The notes under the pieces were generated by a model. That model saw nothing but the letters and a program-made list of their open reading frames with translations. It searched no databases and had not been told where the DNA came from. A program made the position numbers and the translations under genes. From JAWKVD01 sp041398225 (GTDB lineage Bacteria; Pseudomonadota; Alphaproteobacteria; Caulobacterales; Hyphomonadaceae), in NCBI GenBank assembly GCA_041398225.1, contig JAWKVD010000007.1, positions 98,640 to 162,639 on the forward strand: a stretch of 64,000 nt of DNA, in the 5' to 3' direction. Shown piece by piece: positions 26,489-34,309 of the stretch (its first letter is position 1; every line of letters starts with the position of its first letter).

Positions 26489-26516
26489 TTGTTCATTGCG
26501 CCGACGCCGGTGTAGA
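26489..26516 (+). promoter_or_regulatory. Possible promoter for surE-pcm
   Basis: TTGTTC (26489-26494), 16 bases, then TGTAGA (26511-26516), 28 bases before the surE ATG. Both boxes are partial matches; support is position and spacing. Confidence 0.35.
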
Positions 26517-26544
26517 CCACACCGGGCTACCACGGTGAGGCGTA

Positions 26545-27318
26545 ATGAGAATTCTTCTATCGAACGATGACGGGGTCGATGCTCCGGGGTTGCAGGTTCT
26601 GGAGGACATCGCGCGCGCCGTAAGCGACGACGTCTGGGTCGTGGCCCCGCGCGAGGAACAGTCCGGCAAGGCCCGCGCCGTCACCCTGCATGCGCCCGTG
26701 CGGGTGATCGAAGAGGGCGAGAAACGCTTCGCCGTGGACGGCACGCCGTCAGACGCCGTTCTGCTGGCCTGCCTGCACATCATGAAGGACAACCCGCCCG
26801 ATCTGGTCCTCTCGGGCGTCAATCGCGGTCAGAATATCGCCGAAGACACCAGCCAGTCCGGAACGGTCGCGGCCGCGATCGAGGGTATGCACTTGGGCGT
26901 GCCCGCTATTGCGTTCAGTCAGGCGCGTAATTTCCGGCGCGGGCAACCCATTCCGTGGGAAACCGCGCGCACCTGGGGCCCGCGGGTTCTCAAGGCGCTC
27001 CTGGAGACGGGTTGGCCGAAAAAGGCGGTGATCAACGTCAACTTCCCCGACCGGCTGCCGGACGACGTGACGGGCGTCGAGGTCACGCAGCAGGGGTTCC
27101 GGGACGAGGCCATCAATCACCTCGACATGCGCACCGACCTGCGCGGCAACGATTATTTCTGGATCGGCTATTCAGGCAAGCTGTCCGAACCGCCGCAAGG
27201 CACAGACCTGCGCGCCGTGTACGAGGGCCGCATCTCGGTGACGCCGCTGCATATCGACATGACCGATCACACGTTCCGCGACGCGCTTTCGTCCTCGCTG
27301 AAGGTGAAGGACCTCTGA
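26545..27318 (+). CDS. surE: 5'/3'-nucleotidase SurE
   Basis: 257-residue metal-dependent phosphatase acting on nucleoside monophosphates. ILLSNDDGVDAPGL at the N terminus carries the metal-binding Asp pair. A Ser in PREEQSGKARAVT and Asn in LVLSGVNRGQNIAEDTSQSGTV complete the site. Length is typical. It forms the usual surE-pcm pair with the next gene, 13 bases downstream. Confidence 0.96.
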   Translation: MRILLSNDDGVDAPGLQVLEDIARAVSDDVWVVAPREEQSGKARAVTLHAPVRVIEEGEKRFAVDGTPSDAVLLACLHIMKDNPPDLVLSGVNRGQNIAEDTSQSGTVAAAIEGMHLGVPAIAFSQARNFRRGQPIPWETARTWGPRVLKALLETGWPKKAVINVNFPDRLPDDVTGVEVTQQGFRDEAINHLDMRTDLRGNDYFWIGYSGKLSEPPQGTDLRAVYEGRISVTPLHIDMTDHTFRDALSSSLKVKDL

Positions 27319-27331
27319 GGCCGGCAGGAAC

Positions 27332-27982
27332 ATGGAGCCCTTCACGCCCTTCAGCTCCGCCAAGCTTGTTCTGGCGCTTCGCCAGGCGGGGCTGACGGAT
27401 CTGCGTTTGGCGGAGGCCTTCGAAAAGACGCAGCGCGTTCCATTCGTCCCGGGCCCCTATCAACCCCACGCGTGGGATAATGTCGAACTGCCCCTCGATT
27501 GCGGGCAGACAATGACCCGTCCTGTCATGATCGGTCAGATGTTCGAAGCGCTCGACCCGAAACGGGAGCACAACGTTCTCGAGATCGGGACCGGATCGGG
27601 ATACGCCTCCGCCGTGCTGTCGAGGTTGTGCCGGGAGGTCCACACGCTGGACCGTTATCGCACACTGGTCCATCGCGCTCAGGCGGCGTTGGAGCAGGCG
27701 GGCGTCTCGCGCGTCGATGTGCACTTCGCCGATGGGCGGGAAGGCTGGAGCGCCGCCGCCCCCTATGACCGCGTGCTCTTCATGGCCGCCGTTGAGGGGG
27801 CGATCCCGCGCGCGGTCGTGGCTCAGATGGCGCCCGGCGCGGTGGCCGTCGCGCCGGTCATTGGCGAGAAGGGCCAGCGTATGATGCGCTTCGTCCTTGG
27901 CGAAGACGGCGCGTTGCATGACACGGACCTGTTTGCGGCGCGGTTCACCCCTCTTGAGCAGGGCGTGGCCCGCGAGCTTTGA
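27332..27982 (+). CDS. pcm: Protein-L-isoaspartate O-methyltransferase
   Basis: 216-residue SAM-dependent methyltransferase that repairs isoaspartyl residues in aged proteins. The SAM motif I is VLEIGTGSGYASAVLS. The upstream QTMTRPVMIGQMFEAL matches the family's substrate-site segment (usually Q-T-I-S-x-P), with Thr/Arg variants here. AGGA precedes the ATG. A lipoprotein isoaspartyl peptidase at 2224-3219 works on the same type of damage. Confidence 0.93.
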   Translation: MEPFTPFSSAKLVLALRQAGLTDLRLAEAFEKTQRVPFVPGPYQPHAWDNVELPLDCGQTMTRPVMIGQMFEALDPKREHNVLEIGTGSGYASAVLSRLCREVHTLDRYRTLVHRAQAALEQAGVSRVDVHFADGREGWSAAAPYDRVLFMAAVEGAIPRAVVAQMAPGAVAVAPVIGEKGQRMMRFVLGEDGALHDTDLFAARFTPLEQGVAREL

Positions 27983-28088
27983 GCTTTCGTAGGGAAATTC
28001 GGTCAATCTTGTCCCCACCGGCGAATACACGGATGGTCCGCCGGATTGTCCGGCATTCCCGATGGGAGCAGCAGGAGGACGCCCGAAG

Positions 28089-29228
28089 GTGAGGCGCGAC
28101 AGGCAGTTGAGGAATTGGCGGGGTACGGCCGGCATGGTCATGCTCAGCCTGGTTGCGGCGGCCTGCGCCAGCAATCCTTCCAGCGCGCCCGTCTCGATCG
28201 AATACCGGAACATGAAGCCGGGCGCGGAGCCCGGCGGCCAACCGGTCCCGGCGGTCAGGCCCTATGTCGCGGCGCCGACAGGTTCGCTCCTTTCTGCTGT
28301 GGAAGAGGCCAAGGCGCTGACCCCGGAAGCGACCAGCCGGCCGGGCGGGCCGTTGACGGCGCCGCCGGACGATCCCGCCGCTCGCCGCATCGTGGTGCAG
28401 CGGGGCGACAGCCTCTACGACCTGTCGTTGAGATACATGGTCAACACGCGCGCCCTGATCGAGACCAACCATCTTGAGCCGCCCTACGCGCTCGATGTCG
28501 GCCAGACGCTGGTCCTGCCGCCGCCGAACGTCCATGTCGTGCAGCGCGGGGAAACGCTCTATTCGATATCGCGGCGCTATAATGTCGATACGCGCTCGCT
28601 CGCTGTCATGAACCGGATGCAGCGCCCCTGGGTGATCCATCCGGGCGATGAATTGCTGCTGCCGCCGCTGGCGCGTGATCAGGAGCGCATCCAGGAGGCG
28701 CGAACGGCGCCTCTGTCCGCCCCGTCGAGCCAGCCGGCCAGATCGACGCCGCCTCGGCAGGCCCCGGCCGATACGGGATCCAGCGCGCCGATCTCTCTGA
28801 CGCCGGTCGCCCCGTCGCCGCCGGCCTACGTCTCCAACCCTCCCGGTTCGCACGAATTTATCTGGCCGGTCGCGGGCAGGGTGCTGCGGGGCTTCGGTGA
28901 AAGCGGTTCGGGCGAGAAGAACGACGGCGTGAACATCGCCGCCGATCGCGGTCAGTCCATCATGGCTTCGGCTGACGGCGAGGTCGCTTATGCGGGCTCT
29001 GATCTCGAGGCGTTCGGCAATCTGATCCTTGTGCGTCACGCGAACGGATGGATCACCGCCTACGCCCATGCCGACAAACTTCTGGTCAAACAGGGTGACA
29101 AGGTGCTCCAGGGCCAGACCATCGCCAATGTCGGCGCCACCGGGATTGCGGAACGTCCCCAGCTCCATTTCGAGCTTCGCAAGGGCAAGCAGCCGGTCGA
29201 TCCGGCCGGGCGTCTCCCTATAGGTTGA
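28089..29228 (+). CDS. LysM/M23 (LytM) lipoprotein, NlpD/DipM-like
   Basis: 379-residue predicted lipoprotein (Cys26). Two LysM modules (about residues 99-143, VVQRGDSLYDLSLRY, and 148-192, VVQRGETLYSISRRY) bind peptidoglycan. A Pro/Ala linker and a C-terminal M23 domain follow (about 255-372). The zinc site is degenerate: the usual HxxxD is NDGVN and the HxH is QLHFE. It is therefore likely an amidase activator rather than a peptidase, as for EnvC, NlpD and DipM. The start is GTG at 28089, 10 bases after AGGAGG (28073-28078); ATG at 28062 is an alternative. It follows surE-pcm as in many proteobacteria. Confidence 0.88.
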   Translation: MRRDRQLRNWRGTAGMVMLSLVAAACASNPSSAPVSIEYRNMKPGAEPGGQPVPAVRPYVAAPTGSLLSAVEEAKALTPEATSRPGGPLTAPPDDPAARRIVVQRGDSLYDLSLRYMVNTRALIETNHLEPPYALDVGQTLVLPPPNVHVVQRGETLYSISRRYNVDTRSLAVMNRMQRPWVIHPGDELLLPPLARDQERIQEARTAPLSAPSSQPARSTPPRQAPADTGSSAPISLTPVAPSPPAYVSNPPGSHEFIWPVAGRVLRGFGESGSGEKNDGVNIAADRGQSIMASADGEVAYAGSDLEAFGNLILVRHANGWITAYAHADKLLVKQGDKVLQGQTIANVGATGIAERPQLHFELRKGKQPVDPAGRLPIG

Positions 29229-29262
29229 TCTGCAGGTTGATGCCGCAGGCGGCCGGTTTCCG

Positions 29263-29290
29263 TTGCCTTCCGCCCCCTCCCGACTATAGT
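29263..29290 (+). promoter_or_regulatory. Predicted promoter for yajC-secD
   Basis: TTGCCT (29263-29268), 16 bases, then TATAGT (29285-29290) within CTATAGT, 60 bases before yajC. Good match to the housekeeping promoter type. Confidence 0.6.
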
Positions 29291-29350
29291 CCGCGCCCAT
29301 TCTCGCCCCGGATCCCGGGGCGCCTTCCATTCTGACGCCACGGAGCGCCA

Positions 29351-29722
29351 ATGTTGAATCTCGTCATGTTCTTCCAGGAAGCGGCCGCCCCCGCAGGTGA
29401 CGCCGCCGGCGGCGCGGCCGGCGGGAGCCTGATCGGGAGCCTGATCCTGCCGATCGGCATGATCGCCATCTTCTACTTCCTGCTGATCCGCCCGCAGCAG
29501 CAACGTCAGAAGAAACACAAGGAAATGCTGGGGAATCTGAAGAAAGGCGATGAAGTCGTCACATCCGGCGGGATCATCGGTAAGATCTTCAAGATCTCGG
29601 ACGACGAAATCACCATCGATACCGGCGAAGGGCAGAAGCTGCGCGTGATCCGCTCCATGGTTCTCGACATGCGCAACAAGCCCGCCCCCGCGCCGGCGAA
29701 CGACGTAAAGGCCGAGAAGTGA
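29351..29722 (+). CDS. yajC: Preprotein translocase subunit YajC
   Basis: 123 residues. An N-terminal Ala/Gly-rich stretch leads into one transmembrane helix (SLILPIGMIAIFYFLLIRPQQQRQKKHKEML), whose FYFLLIRPQQ-K-K ending is the family signature. A small cytoplasmic beta domain (LKKGDEVVTSGGIIGKI) follows. It is an accessory of the SecDF complex. Confidence 0.95.
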   Translation: MLNLVMFFQEAAAPAGDAAGGAAGGSLIGSLILPIGMIAIFYFLLIRPQQQRQKKHKEMLGNLKKGDEVVTSGGIIGKIFKISDDEITIDTGEGQKLRVIRSMVLDMRNKPAPAPANDVKAEK

Positions 29723-29864
29723 AACGTCGCCGGGGCCGGCCGGTGCGGAGCCTGAACCGGGTTCCGCTGCGGGTCGGCTCTTGGAAGAATGATGGCGGCC
29801 ATGTAAGGCGGGCCCGAAGCGCGGGCCGCCGGATCGACGGCCCGCCGGGGAGTTCAAGTCCTTC

Positions 29865-31508
29865 ATGTTGATGCGATTTCCGCTCTGGAAGATCATTCTG
29901 GTGCTGGCGGTGCTGTTCGGCGGCGCATTCGTGGCTCTGCCCAACGTGCTTTCGCCAGATGTGCGGGGCGTCACCGAGGACAAGCCGAACGGCTGGTATC
30001 CGACCCAACCGCTGAAATTGGGCCTCGACCTGCGCGGTGGGGCGTCCATCCTTCTGGAGATCGACGGCGACGATCTGCGCACCAACCGGATGCGCAAGAT
30101 GTCTCGGGATGTCGCCCAGGTGCTGCGGGAATCGCCTCGGATCAGCGTTTTGCCGCAGAATCGGGTCGTCGTGCCCGCCAACGCCGCCGAGGGACAGAAG
30201 GGCGAGCTGCGTGTGAAGCCGTCCAAGGCCGAGGATGTGGCCGAGGCGATCTCGCGCATCCGCAAGCTCGGCAATCCGCCAGCCGGCTCGTTCGGCGGAG
30301 CGAATACGCTGATCGTGTCGGAGCAGGCCGGCGGCTGGATTTCCGTCCGCATGACGGACGCCGCGCTGGACGCTCTCCAGAATGATGCGCTGGCCAACTC
30401 GATCGAGGCGGTCCGCCGCCGGGTCAACAACTCCGGCCTCGTCGAGCCGAGCATTCAGAAACAGGGCGACGACCGTATCCTCGTCGAGGTTCCCGGTCTT
30501 GAAGACCCCGCGTCTCTGATCGATGTGCTGACTCGCGCCGGCGTGCTGACCTTCAACATGGTCGACGAGGAGGCGAACCCCGCCGACTTTACGCTTGGCG
30601 AGGCCCGGGGAGGCCGCATCGCGCTGGCCGATCAGAGCATGAACGGCGCGCCGACCGTGGTGTTCGAGGACCCGGTTATCGACGGCGCGGACCTGCAGAA
30701 CGCCAGCCAGGGATTCGACCAGTACAACCAGCCCAACATCAACTTCCAGTTGAACCCGGCGGGCGCCCAGCGTTTCGGCCGCGCGACCAGCGAGAATGTC
30801 GGCAAGCGGTTCGCCATCGTTCTGGATGACCAGATCATCTCCGCCCCGAGGATCCGGAGCGCCATCACGGGCGGTTCGGGCGTGATCGAGGGCGGCTTCA
30901 CGATTCAGGAAGCGCAAAATCTCGCGATCATTCTCCGTTCTGGCGCGCTGCCGGCGAAGCTGAAGGTGGCCGAACAGCGCCAGGTCGGCGCTGGTCTGGG
31001 ACGGGATTCGATCGAGAAGGGCGTTTCGGCGACGCTGGTCGGTCTCGCGCTCGTCGTGGTCTTCATGCTGGTGGTCTACGGACTGCTGGGCGTATTCTCG
31101 GTCATCGGCCTAATGTGCAACCTCGTGCTTCTGATCGGCATTCTGTCGTGGCTGGGCGCGACGCTCACCTTGCCGGGCATCGGCGGCATCTTGTTGACGC
31201 TGGGTATGGCGGTCGACGCCAACGTTCTGATTTACGAGCGGATTCGCGAGGAAAAGCGGGCGGGCAGGTCGGCGATCAGCTCGGCTGAAGCCGGCTTCAA
31301 GCACGCCCTGTCCACCATTCTGGACGCCAACGTCACCACGCTCCTGGCGTCGATCATCCTGCTTGGGGTTGGTTCCGGCCCGGTTCGCGGCTTCGCGGTG
31401 ACCCTGTCGATCGGCATCGTGACGTCGATCTTCACGGCTTTTGTGGTTACCCGGCTGCTTCTGTCGACCTGGCTGCTCTCGGCCAAGCCCAAAGCCATCC
31501 CCATCTAG
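29865..31508 (+). CDS. secD: Protein translocase subunit SecD
   Basis: 547-residue inner-membrane protein. The first transmembrane helix is followed by the periplasmic P1 region, including LGLDLRGGASILLEID. Five further helices lie in the C-terminal third (from GVSATLVGLALVVVFML), including GGILLTLGMAVDANVLIYERIREE, the RND-type signature. SecDF uses the proton gradient to pull exported proteins. The gene has its own stop. No secF, nor a SecDF fusion, follows; secE starts 138 bases downstream. Confidence 0.95.
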   Translation: MLMRFPLWKIILVLAVLFGGAFVALPNVLSPDVRGVTEDKPNGWYPTQPLKLGLDLRGGASILLEIDGDDLRTNRMRKMSRDVAQVLRESPRISVLPQNRVVVPANAAEGQKGELRVKPSKAEDVAEAISRIRKLGNPPAGSFGGANTLIVSEQAGGWISVRMTDAALDALQNDALANSIEAVRRRVNNSGLVEPSIQKQGDDRILVEVPGLEDPASLIDVLTRAGVLTFNMVDEEANPADFTLGEARGGRIALADQSMNGAPTVVFEDPVIDGADLQNASQGFDQYNQPNINFQLNPAGAQRFGRATSENVGKRFAIVLDDQIISAPRIRSAITGGSGVIEGGFTIQEAQNLAIILRSGALPAKLKVAEQRQVGAGLGRDSIEKGVSATLVGLALVVVFMLVVYGLLGVFSVIGLMCNLVLLIGILSWLGATLTLPGIGGILLTLGMAVDANVLIYERIREEKRAGRSAISSAEAGFKHALSTILDANVTTLLASIILLGVGSGPVRGFAVTLSIGIVTSIFTAFVVTRLLLSTWLLSAKPKAIPI

Positions 31509-31645
31509 CGAACTGGAAGGCAGTTCCCATCTAGTCCGTGGGGTCGTATTACGTTTTCTCTACGTTCGCGATGGACGCGAGGCGGGAGTTGGCATAGACG
31601 GTCCCGCTTCAAACCCATTTCAATTCAGGCAGGCAAACCGCCCTC

Positions 31646-31864
31646 ATGTCCGAGACGAGCACGAAAAAGCGTGTGGGTCCCCTGACCTTCCTGGCCCAGG
31701 TGCGCCAGGAGGCTCGCAAGGTGACCTGGACCTCCCTTAACGAGACCATCGCGGCCTCGATCATGGTTGTGATCATGGTCCTGATCGCCTCGGTCTTCTT
31801 TTACGTGACGGACGGCATCGTTGGCGTTGTGGTCCGTTTCATCACGAATATCGGGTCCGTCTGA
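31646..31864 (+). CDS. secE: Preprotein translocase subunit SecE
   Basis: 72 residues. An N-terminal amphipathic helix (LTFLAQVRQEARKVTWTS) has the typical R-x-E-x-x-K-V-x-W motif. One transmembrane helix (AASIMVVIMVLIASVFFYVTD) follows. The stop overlaps the nusG ATG by one base (TGATG). The upstream gap (31509-31645) holds no tRNA-Trp, which commonly precedes secE, and I see no clear promoter there. Confidence 0.95.
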   Translation: MSETSTKKRVGPLTFLAQVRQEARKVTWTSLNETIAASIMVVIMVLIASVFFYVTDGIVGVVVRFITNIGSV

Positions 31865-32403
31865 TGGCCGAAGCCAAGTGGTATATCGTTCACGCCTACT
31901 CCAACTTCGAGAAGAAGGTGGCGCAGGCGATCCGCGAGCAGGCCGAGAACCAGGGTCTGGCTGATCTGTTCGAGGAAATCGAAGTCCCGACCGAGGAAGT
32001 GGTCGAGATGGTCCGCGGCCGCCGCAAGACCATCGAAAAGCGCCATATGCCGGGCTATGTGCTGGTGAAGATGCGCATGACCGACGAGGCCTACCACCTC
32101 GTCAAGAACACCCCGAAGGTCACCGGCTTTCTCGGCGCCGAGGGCGGCAAGAAGCCCCTTCCGGTGCCGGAACGGGAAGTGAAGTCCATCCTTGGCCAGG
32201 GCGTCGACGCCGCCGAGCGTCCGCGTCCGAAGGTCTCCTTCGAGATCGGCGAAAAGGTGAAGGTGACCGAAGGTCCGTTCGCCTCGTTCGAGGGCGCCGT
32301 CGAGGACGTCGACGAGGACACCGGCCGTCTGAAAGTGTCGGTGTCGATCTTCGGCCGCGCCACGCCTGTCGACCTCGAATACGGTCAGGTCGAGAAGGTC
32401 TAG
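31864..32403 (+). CDS. nusG: Transcription termination/antitermination protein NusG
   Basis: 179 residues. The NGN domain begins WYIVHAYSNFEKKVAQAI and includes RHMPGYVLVKM, which contacts RNA polymerase. The C-terminal KOW domain has VKVTEGPFASFEGAVEDVDE. NusG helps elongation and links polymerase to the ribosome or Rho. It is coupled to secE by overlap. Confidence 0.96.
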   Translation: MAEAKWYIVHAYSNFEKKVAQAIREQAENQGLADLFEEIEVPTEEVVEMVRGRRKTIEKRHMPGYVLVKMRMTDEAYHLVKNTPKVTGFLGAEGGKKPLPVPEREVKSILGQGVDAAERPRPKVSFEIGEKVKVTEGPFASFEGAVEDVDEDTGRLKVSVSIFGRATPVDLEYGQVEKV

Positions 32404-32426
32404 GCGACCGGGGACGCTCAAGAGAC

Positions 32427-32455
32427 TTGCAGGAATTGGGGCGAGCATGTATTTG
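32427..32455 (+). promoter_or_regulatory. Predicted promoter for rplK-rplA
   Basis: TTGCAG (32427-32432), 17 bases, then TATTTG (32450-32455), about 135 bases before rplK. Spacing is ideal; the boxes are moderate matches. Confidence 0.45.
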
Positions 32456-32498
32456 CCCGCCCTTCAGCGTGGAAGGCCGCCCCAAAGTCCTGGGGAGA

Positions 32499-32574
32499 GG
32501 CTGGACCACGCACCCCCACCTCGCTGGATGGTCCGGCGGGGTCCGGGCGGCGGTGAAACACCCTCCGTCCAGCC
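32499..32574 (+). ncRNA. rplK leader RNA structure (possible L1 autoregulatory site)
   Basis: A perfect 8-bp long-range stem GGCTGGAC (32499-32506) with GTCCAGCC (32567-32574) closes a leader just before the rplK ribosome-binding site. Within it, GGACCA (32503-32508) can instead pair with TGGTCC (32529-32534), sharing bases with the first stem. L1 is known to repress its operon by binding the L11 leader in E. coli; that this leader does so is inference. Confidence 0.4.
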
Positions 32575-32589
32575 ACAAGTGAGGGAAAC

Positions 32590-33018
32590 ATGGCGAAGAA
32601 ACTTCTGGGGAGCCTGAAACTTCAGGTCCCCGCCGGCGCGGCCAACCCGTCGCCGCCGATCGGTCCGGCGCTGGGTCAGCGCGGCATCAACATCATGGAA
32701 TTCTGCAAGGCCTTCAACGCGAGGACCCAGCAGGAAACCAAGGGCATGCCGCTGCCGGTGGTCATCCATTACTATCAGGACAAATCATTCACCTTCGAGA
32801 TCAAGACGCCGCCGGCGTCCTACCTGCTCAAGCAGGCCGCGAAGATCCAGTCCGGCTCCAAGGCGCCTGGCCGCGATAGCGCGGGCACGGTGACGATGGA
32901 CCAGTGCAAGGAAATCGCGAAGGCCAAGCTCAAGGATCTCAACACCGACGATCTCGATGCGGGCGCTCGCATCATCGCCGGATCGGCCCGCGCGATGGGC
33001 CTGCAGGTCACGGAGTAG
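32590..33018 (+). CDS. rplK: 50S ribosomal protein L11
   Basis: 142 residues. The N-terminal domain has the proline-rich AGAANPSPPIGPALGQRGIN that contacts the GTPase-associated centre of 23S rRNA, and the C-terminal rRNA-binding domain ends ARIIAGSARAMGLQV. AGGGAAAC precedes the ATG. Cotranscribed with rplA, 5 bases downstream. Confidence 0.97.
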   Translation: MAKKLLGSLKLQVPAGAANPSPPIGPALGQRGINIMEFCKAFNARTQQETKGMPLPVVIHYYQDKSFTFEIKTPPASYLLKQAAKIQSGSKAPGRDSAGTVTMDQCKEIAKAKLKDLNTDDLDAGARIIAGSARAMGLQVTE

Positions 33019-33023
33019 GGCAC

Positions 33024-33728
33024 ATGGCGAAGATCGGTAAACGACTGACGGCCGCCCGCGCGACCGTGGATCCCAACAAGACCTACCCGCTTGAGGAAGC
33101 GATCAAGCTGGTCAAGGGCTCGGCCAAGGCCAAGTTCGACGAAACCATCGACGTTGCGGTGAACCTCGGCGTCGACCCCAAACACGCCGACCAGATGGTC
33201 CGCGGCGTCTGCATCCTGCCGAACGGCACCGGACGGACGGTGCGCGTGGCCGTGTTTGCTCGCGACAAGAAAGCCGAAGAGGCCAAGGCCGCCGGCGCCG
33301 ACGTCGTGGGCGCTGACGATCTGTTCGAGCAGGTCAACGCCGGCAACATCAACTTCGACCGCGTGATCGCGACCCCGGACATGATGGGTCTGGTGGGCCG
33401 TCTCGGTAAGGTGCTGGGCCCGAAAGGCCTGATGCCGAACCCGAAGGTCGGCACCGTCACCCCGAACGTCGCGCAGGCGGTCAAGGATGCGAAGGGCGGC
33501 TCGGTCGAGTTCCGCGTCGAAAAGGCCGGGATCATCCACGGCGGCGTCGGCAAGGCCAGCTTCTCGGATGAGGCGCTGACCGAAAACGTCCGCGCTTTCC
33601 TCGATGCGCTGATGAAAGCCAAGCCGTCGGGCGCCAAGGGCACCTACATGAAACGCGTCGCGATTTCCTCGACCATGGGTCCGGGGATCAACGTCGACAC
33701 CGCTTCGGCGCTGACCGCTCAGGGCTAG
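33024..33728 (+). CDS. rplA: 50S ribosomal protein L1
   Basis: 234 residues. The start ATG at 33024 (MAKIGKRL) is conserved in place; longer frames upstream overlap rplK. Typical L1 segments include FDETIDVAVNLGVDPKHADQMVRG, GKVLGPKGLMPNPK and the C-terminal ISSTMGPGINVD. It forms the L1 stalk and can repress its own operon. A terminator follows. Confidence 0.97.
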   Translation: MAKIGKRLTAARATVDPNKTYPLEEAIKLVKGSAKAKFDETIDVAVNLGVDPKHADQMVRGVCILPNGTGRTVRVAVFARDKKAEEAKAAGADVVGADDLFEQVNAGNINFDRVIATPDMMGLVGRLGKVLGPKGLMPNPKVGTVTPNVAQAVKDAKGGSVEFRVEKAGIIHGGVGKASFSDEALTENVRAFLDALMKAKPSGAKGTYMKRVAISSTMGPGINVDTASALTAQG

Positions 33729-33771
33729 GGGCGGGCCGGGCGGTTTCTCCCGGCGCGTATCGGACATCAAG

Positions 33772-33808
33772 AGGCCGGCTGGGGCGACCTGGCCGGCCTT
33801 TTCATTTT
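33772..33808 (+). terminator. Rho-independent terminator after rplA
   Basis: An 8-bp stem AGGCCGGC (33772-33779) with GCCGGCCT (33792-33799) and a 12-base loop is followed by TTCATTTTC. The 3' half plus tail, GGCCGGCCTTTTCATTTTC, recurs exactly in the terminator after rplQ. Confidence 0.85.
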
Positions 33809-33920
33809 CGCCGCATGGTCAGCCGGCCGGGTCGAGTTAACGAATAGTCCGCCGTATGCGGATTTTCGGGGTCGGATTCAGGTCTCTGGTTGACAAACTG
33901 AATTTTCTCGATTTCGCCGC

Positions 33921-33949
33921 TTGCACCCCTACGCCATCCCGTCTATATC
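33921..33949 (+). promoter_or_regulatory. Predicted promoter for rplJL-rpoBC
   Basis: TTGCAC (33921-33926), 17 bases, then TATATC (33944-33949). It lies about 360 bases before rplJ, leaving room for a regulated leader. A TTGACA at 33890 lacks a good -10. Four GANTC sites surround it (33875, 33977, 33986 and 34029). Confidence 0.6.
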
Positions 33950-34192
33950 CCGCCCTCCGGGTAATTCGTTAATCGCGATTCCCCGGATTCTCGTCCGAGA
34001 TTGCAGGTGGAGCAGGGCACACGACCAGGATTCAGTTTTCTGGTTTGCTCCTTAATTCGGCCTGCATGAGACGGGGTGTGACGGGCAAGGGACCGGCGTT
34101 GGCGTGGGTGCTGGCGGCGTGCCCTTGAATTCGTTTTCGCCCTTGGACGGGGGCGCGTGAGGCCTAGGGCCCTCAGCGCCTCCCCAAGCCGG

Positions 34193-34280
34193 TGGGTCCG
34201 ACCCTGCGGGGCGTGCCTGCTTCCGGCGAGAGGGGGCGATGCGGACCCAGCCCTGCGTGCGCATCCCAAGGGCGGCTGGG
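34193..34280 (+). ncRNA. rplJ leader with mutually exclusive hairpins (L10 leader candidate)
   Basis: Stem A pairs TGGGTCCG (34193-34200) with CGGACCCA (34242-34249). Stem B pairs CCCAGCC (34246-34252) with GGCTGGG (34274-34280). They share bases 34246-34249, so only one can form. The leader ends 30 bases before the rplJ start, near its AAGGAG site. L10(L7/L12)4 binds such leaders in other bacteria to repress rplJL; the match here is by position and folding only. The rest of 33950-34192 holds no gene that I can support. Confidence 0.5.
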
Positions 34281-34309
34281 TTGTCCGGTCGTCCGACAAG
34301 GAGACCGCA

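Noticed and set aside
31509..31645. tRNA-Trp expected before secE
   Set aside because: A short CTTCAAACCC looks like a T-loop piece, but there is no matching acceptor stem, anticodon arm or CCA end.
33890..33918. TTGACA at 33890 as the rplJ -35 box
   Set aside because: The -10 position at the right spacing reads TTCGCC; the TTGCAC/TATATC pair at 33921-33949 is better.
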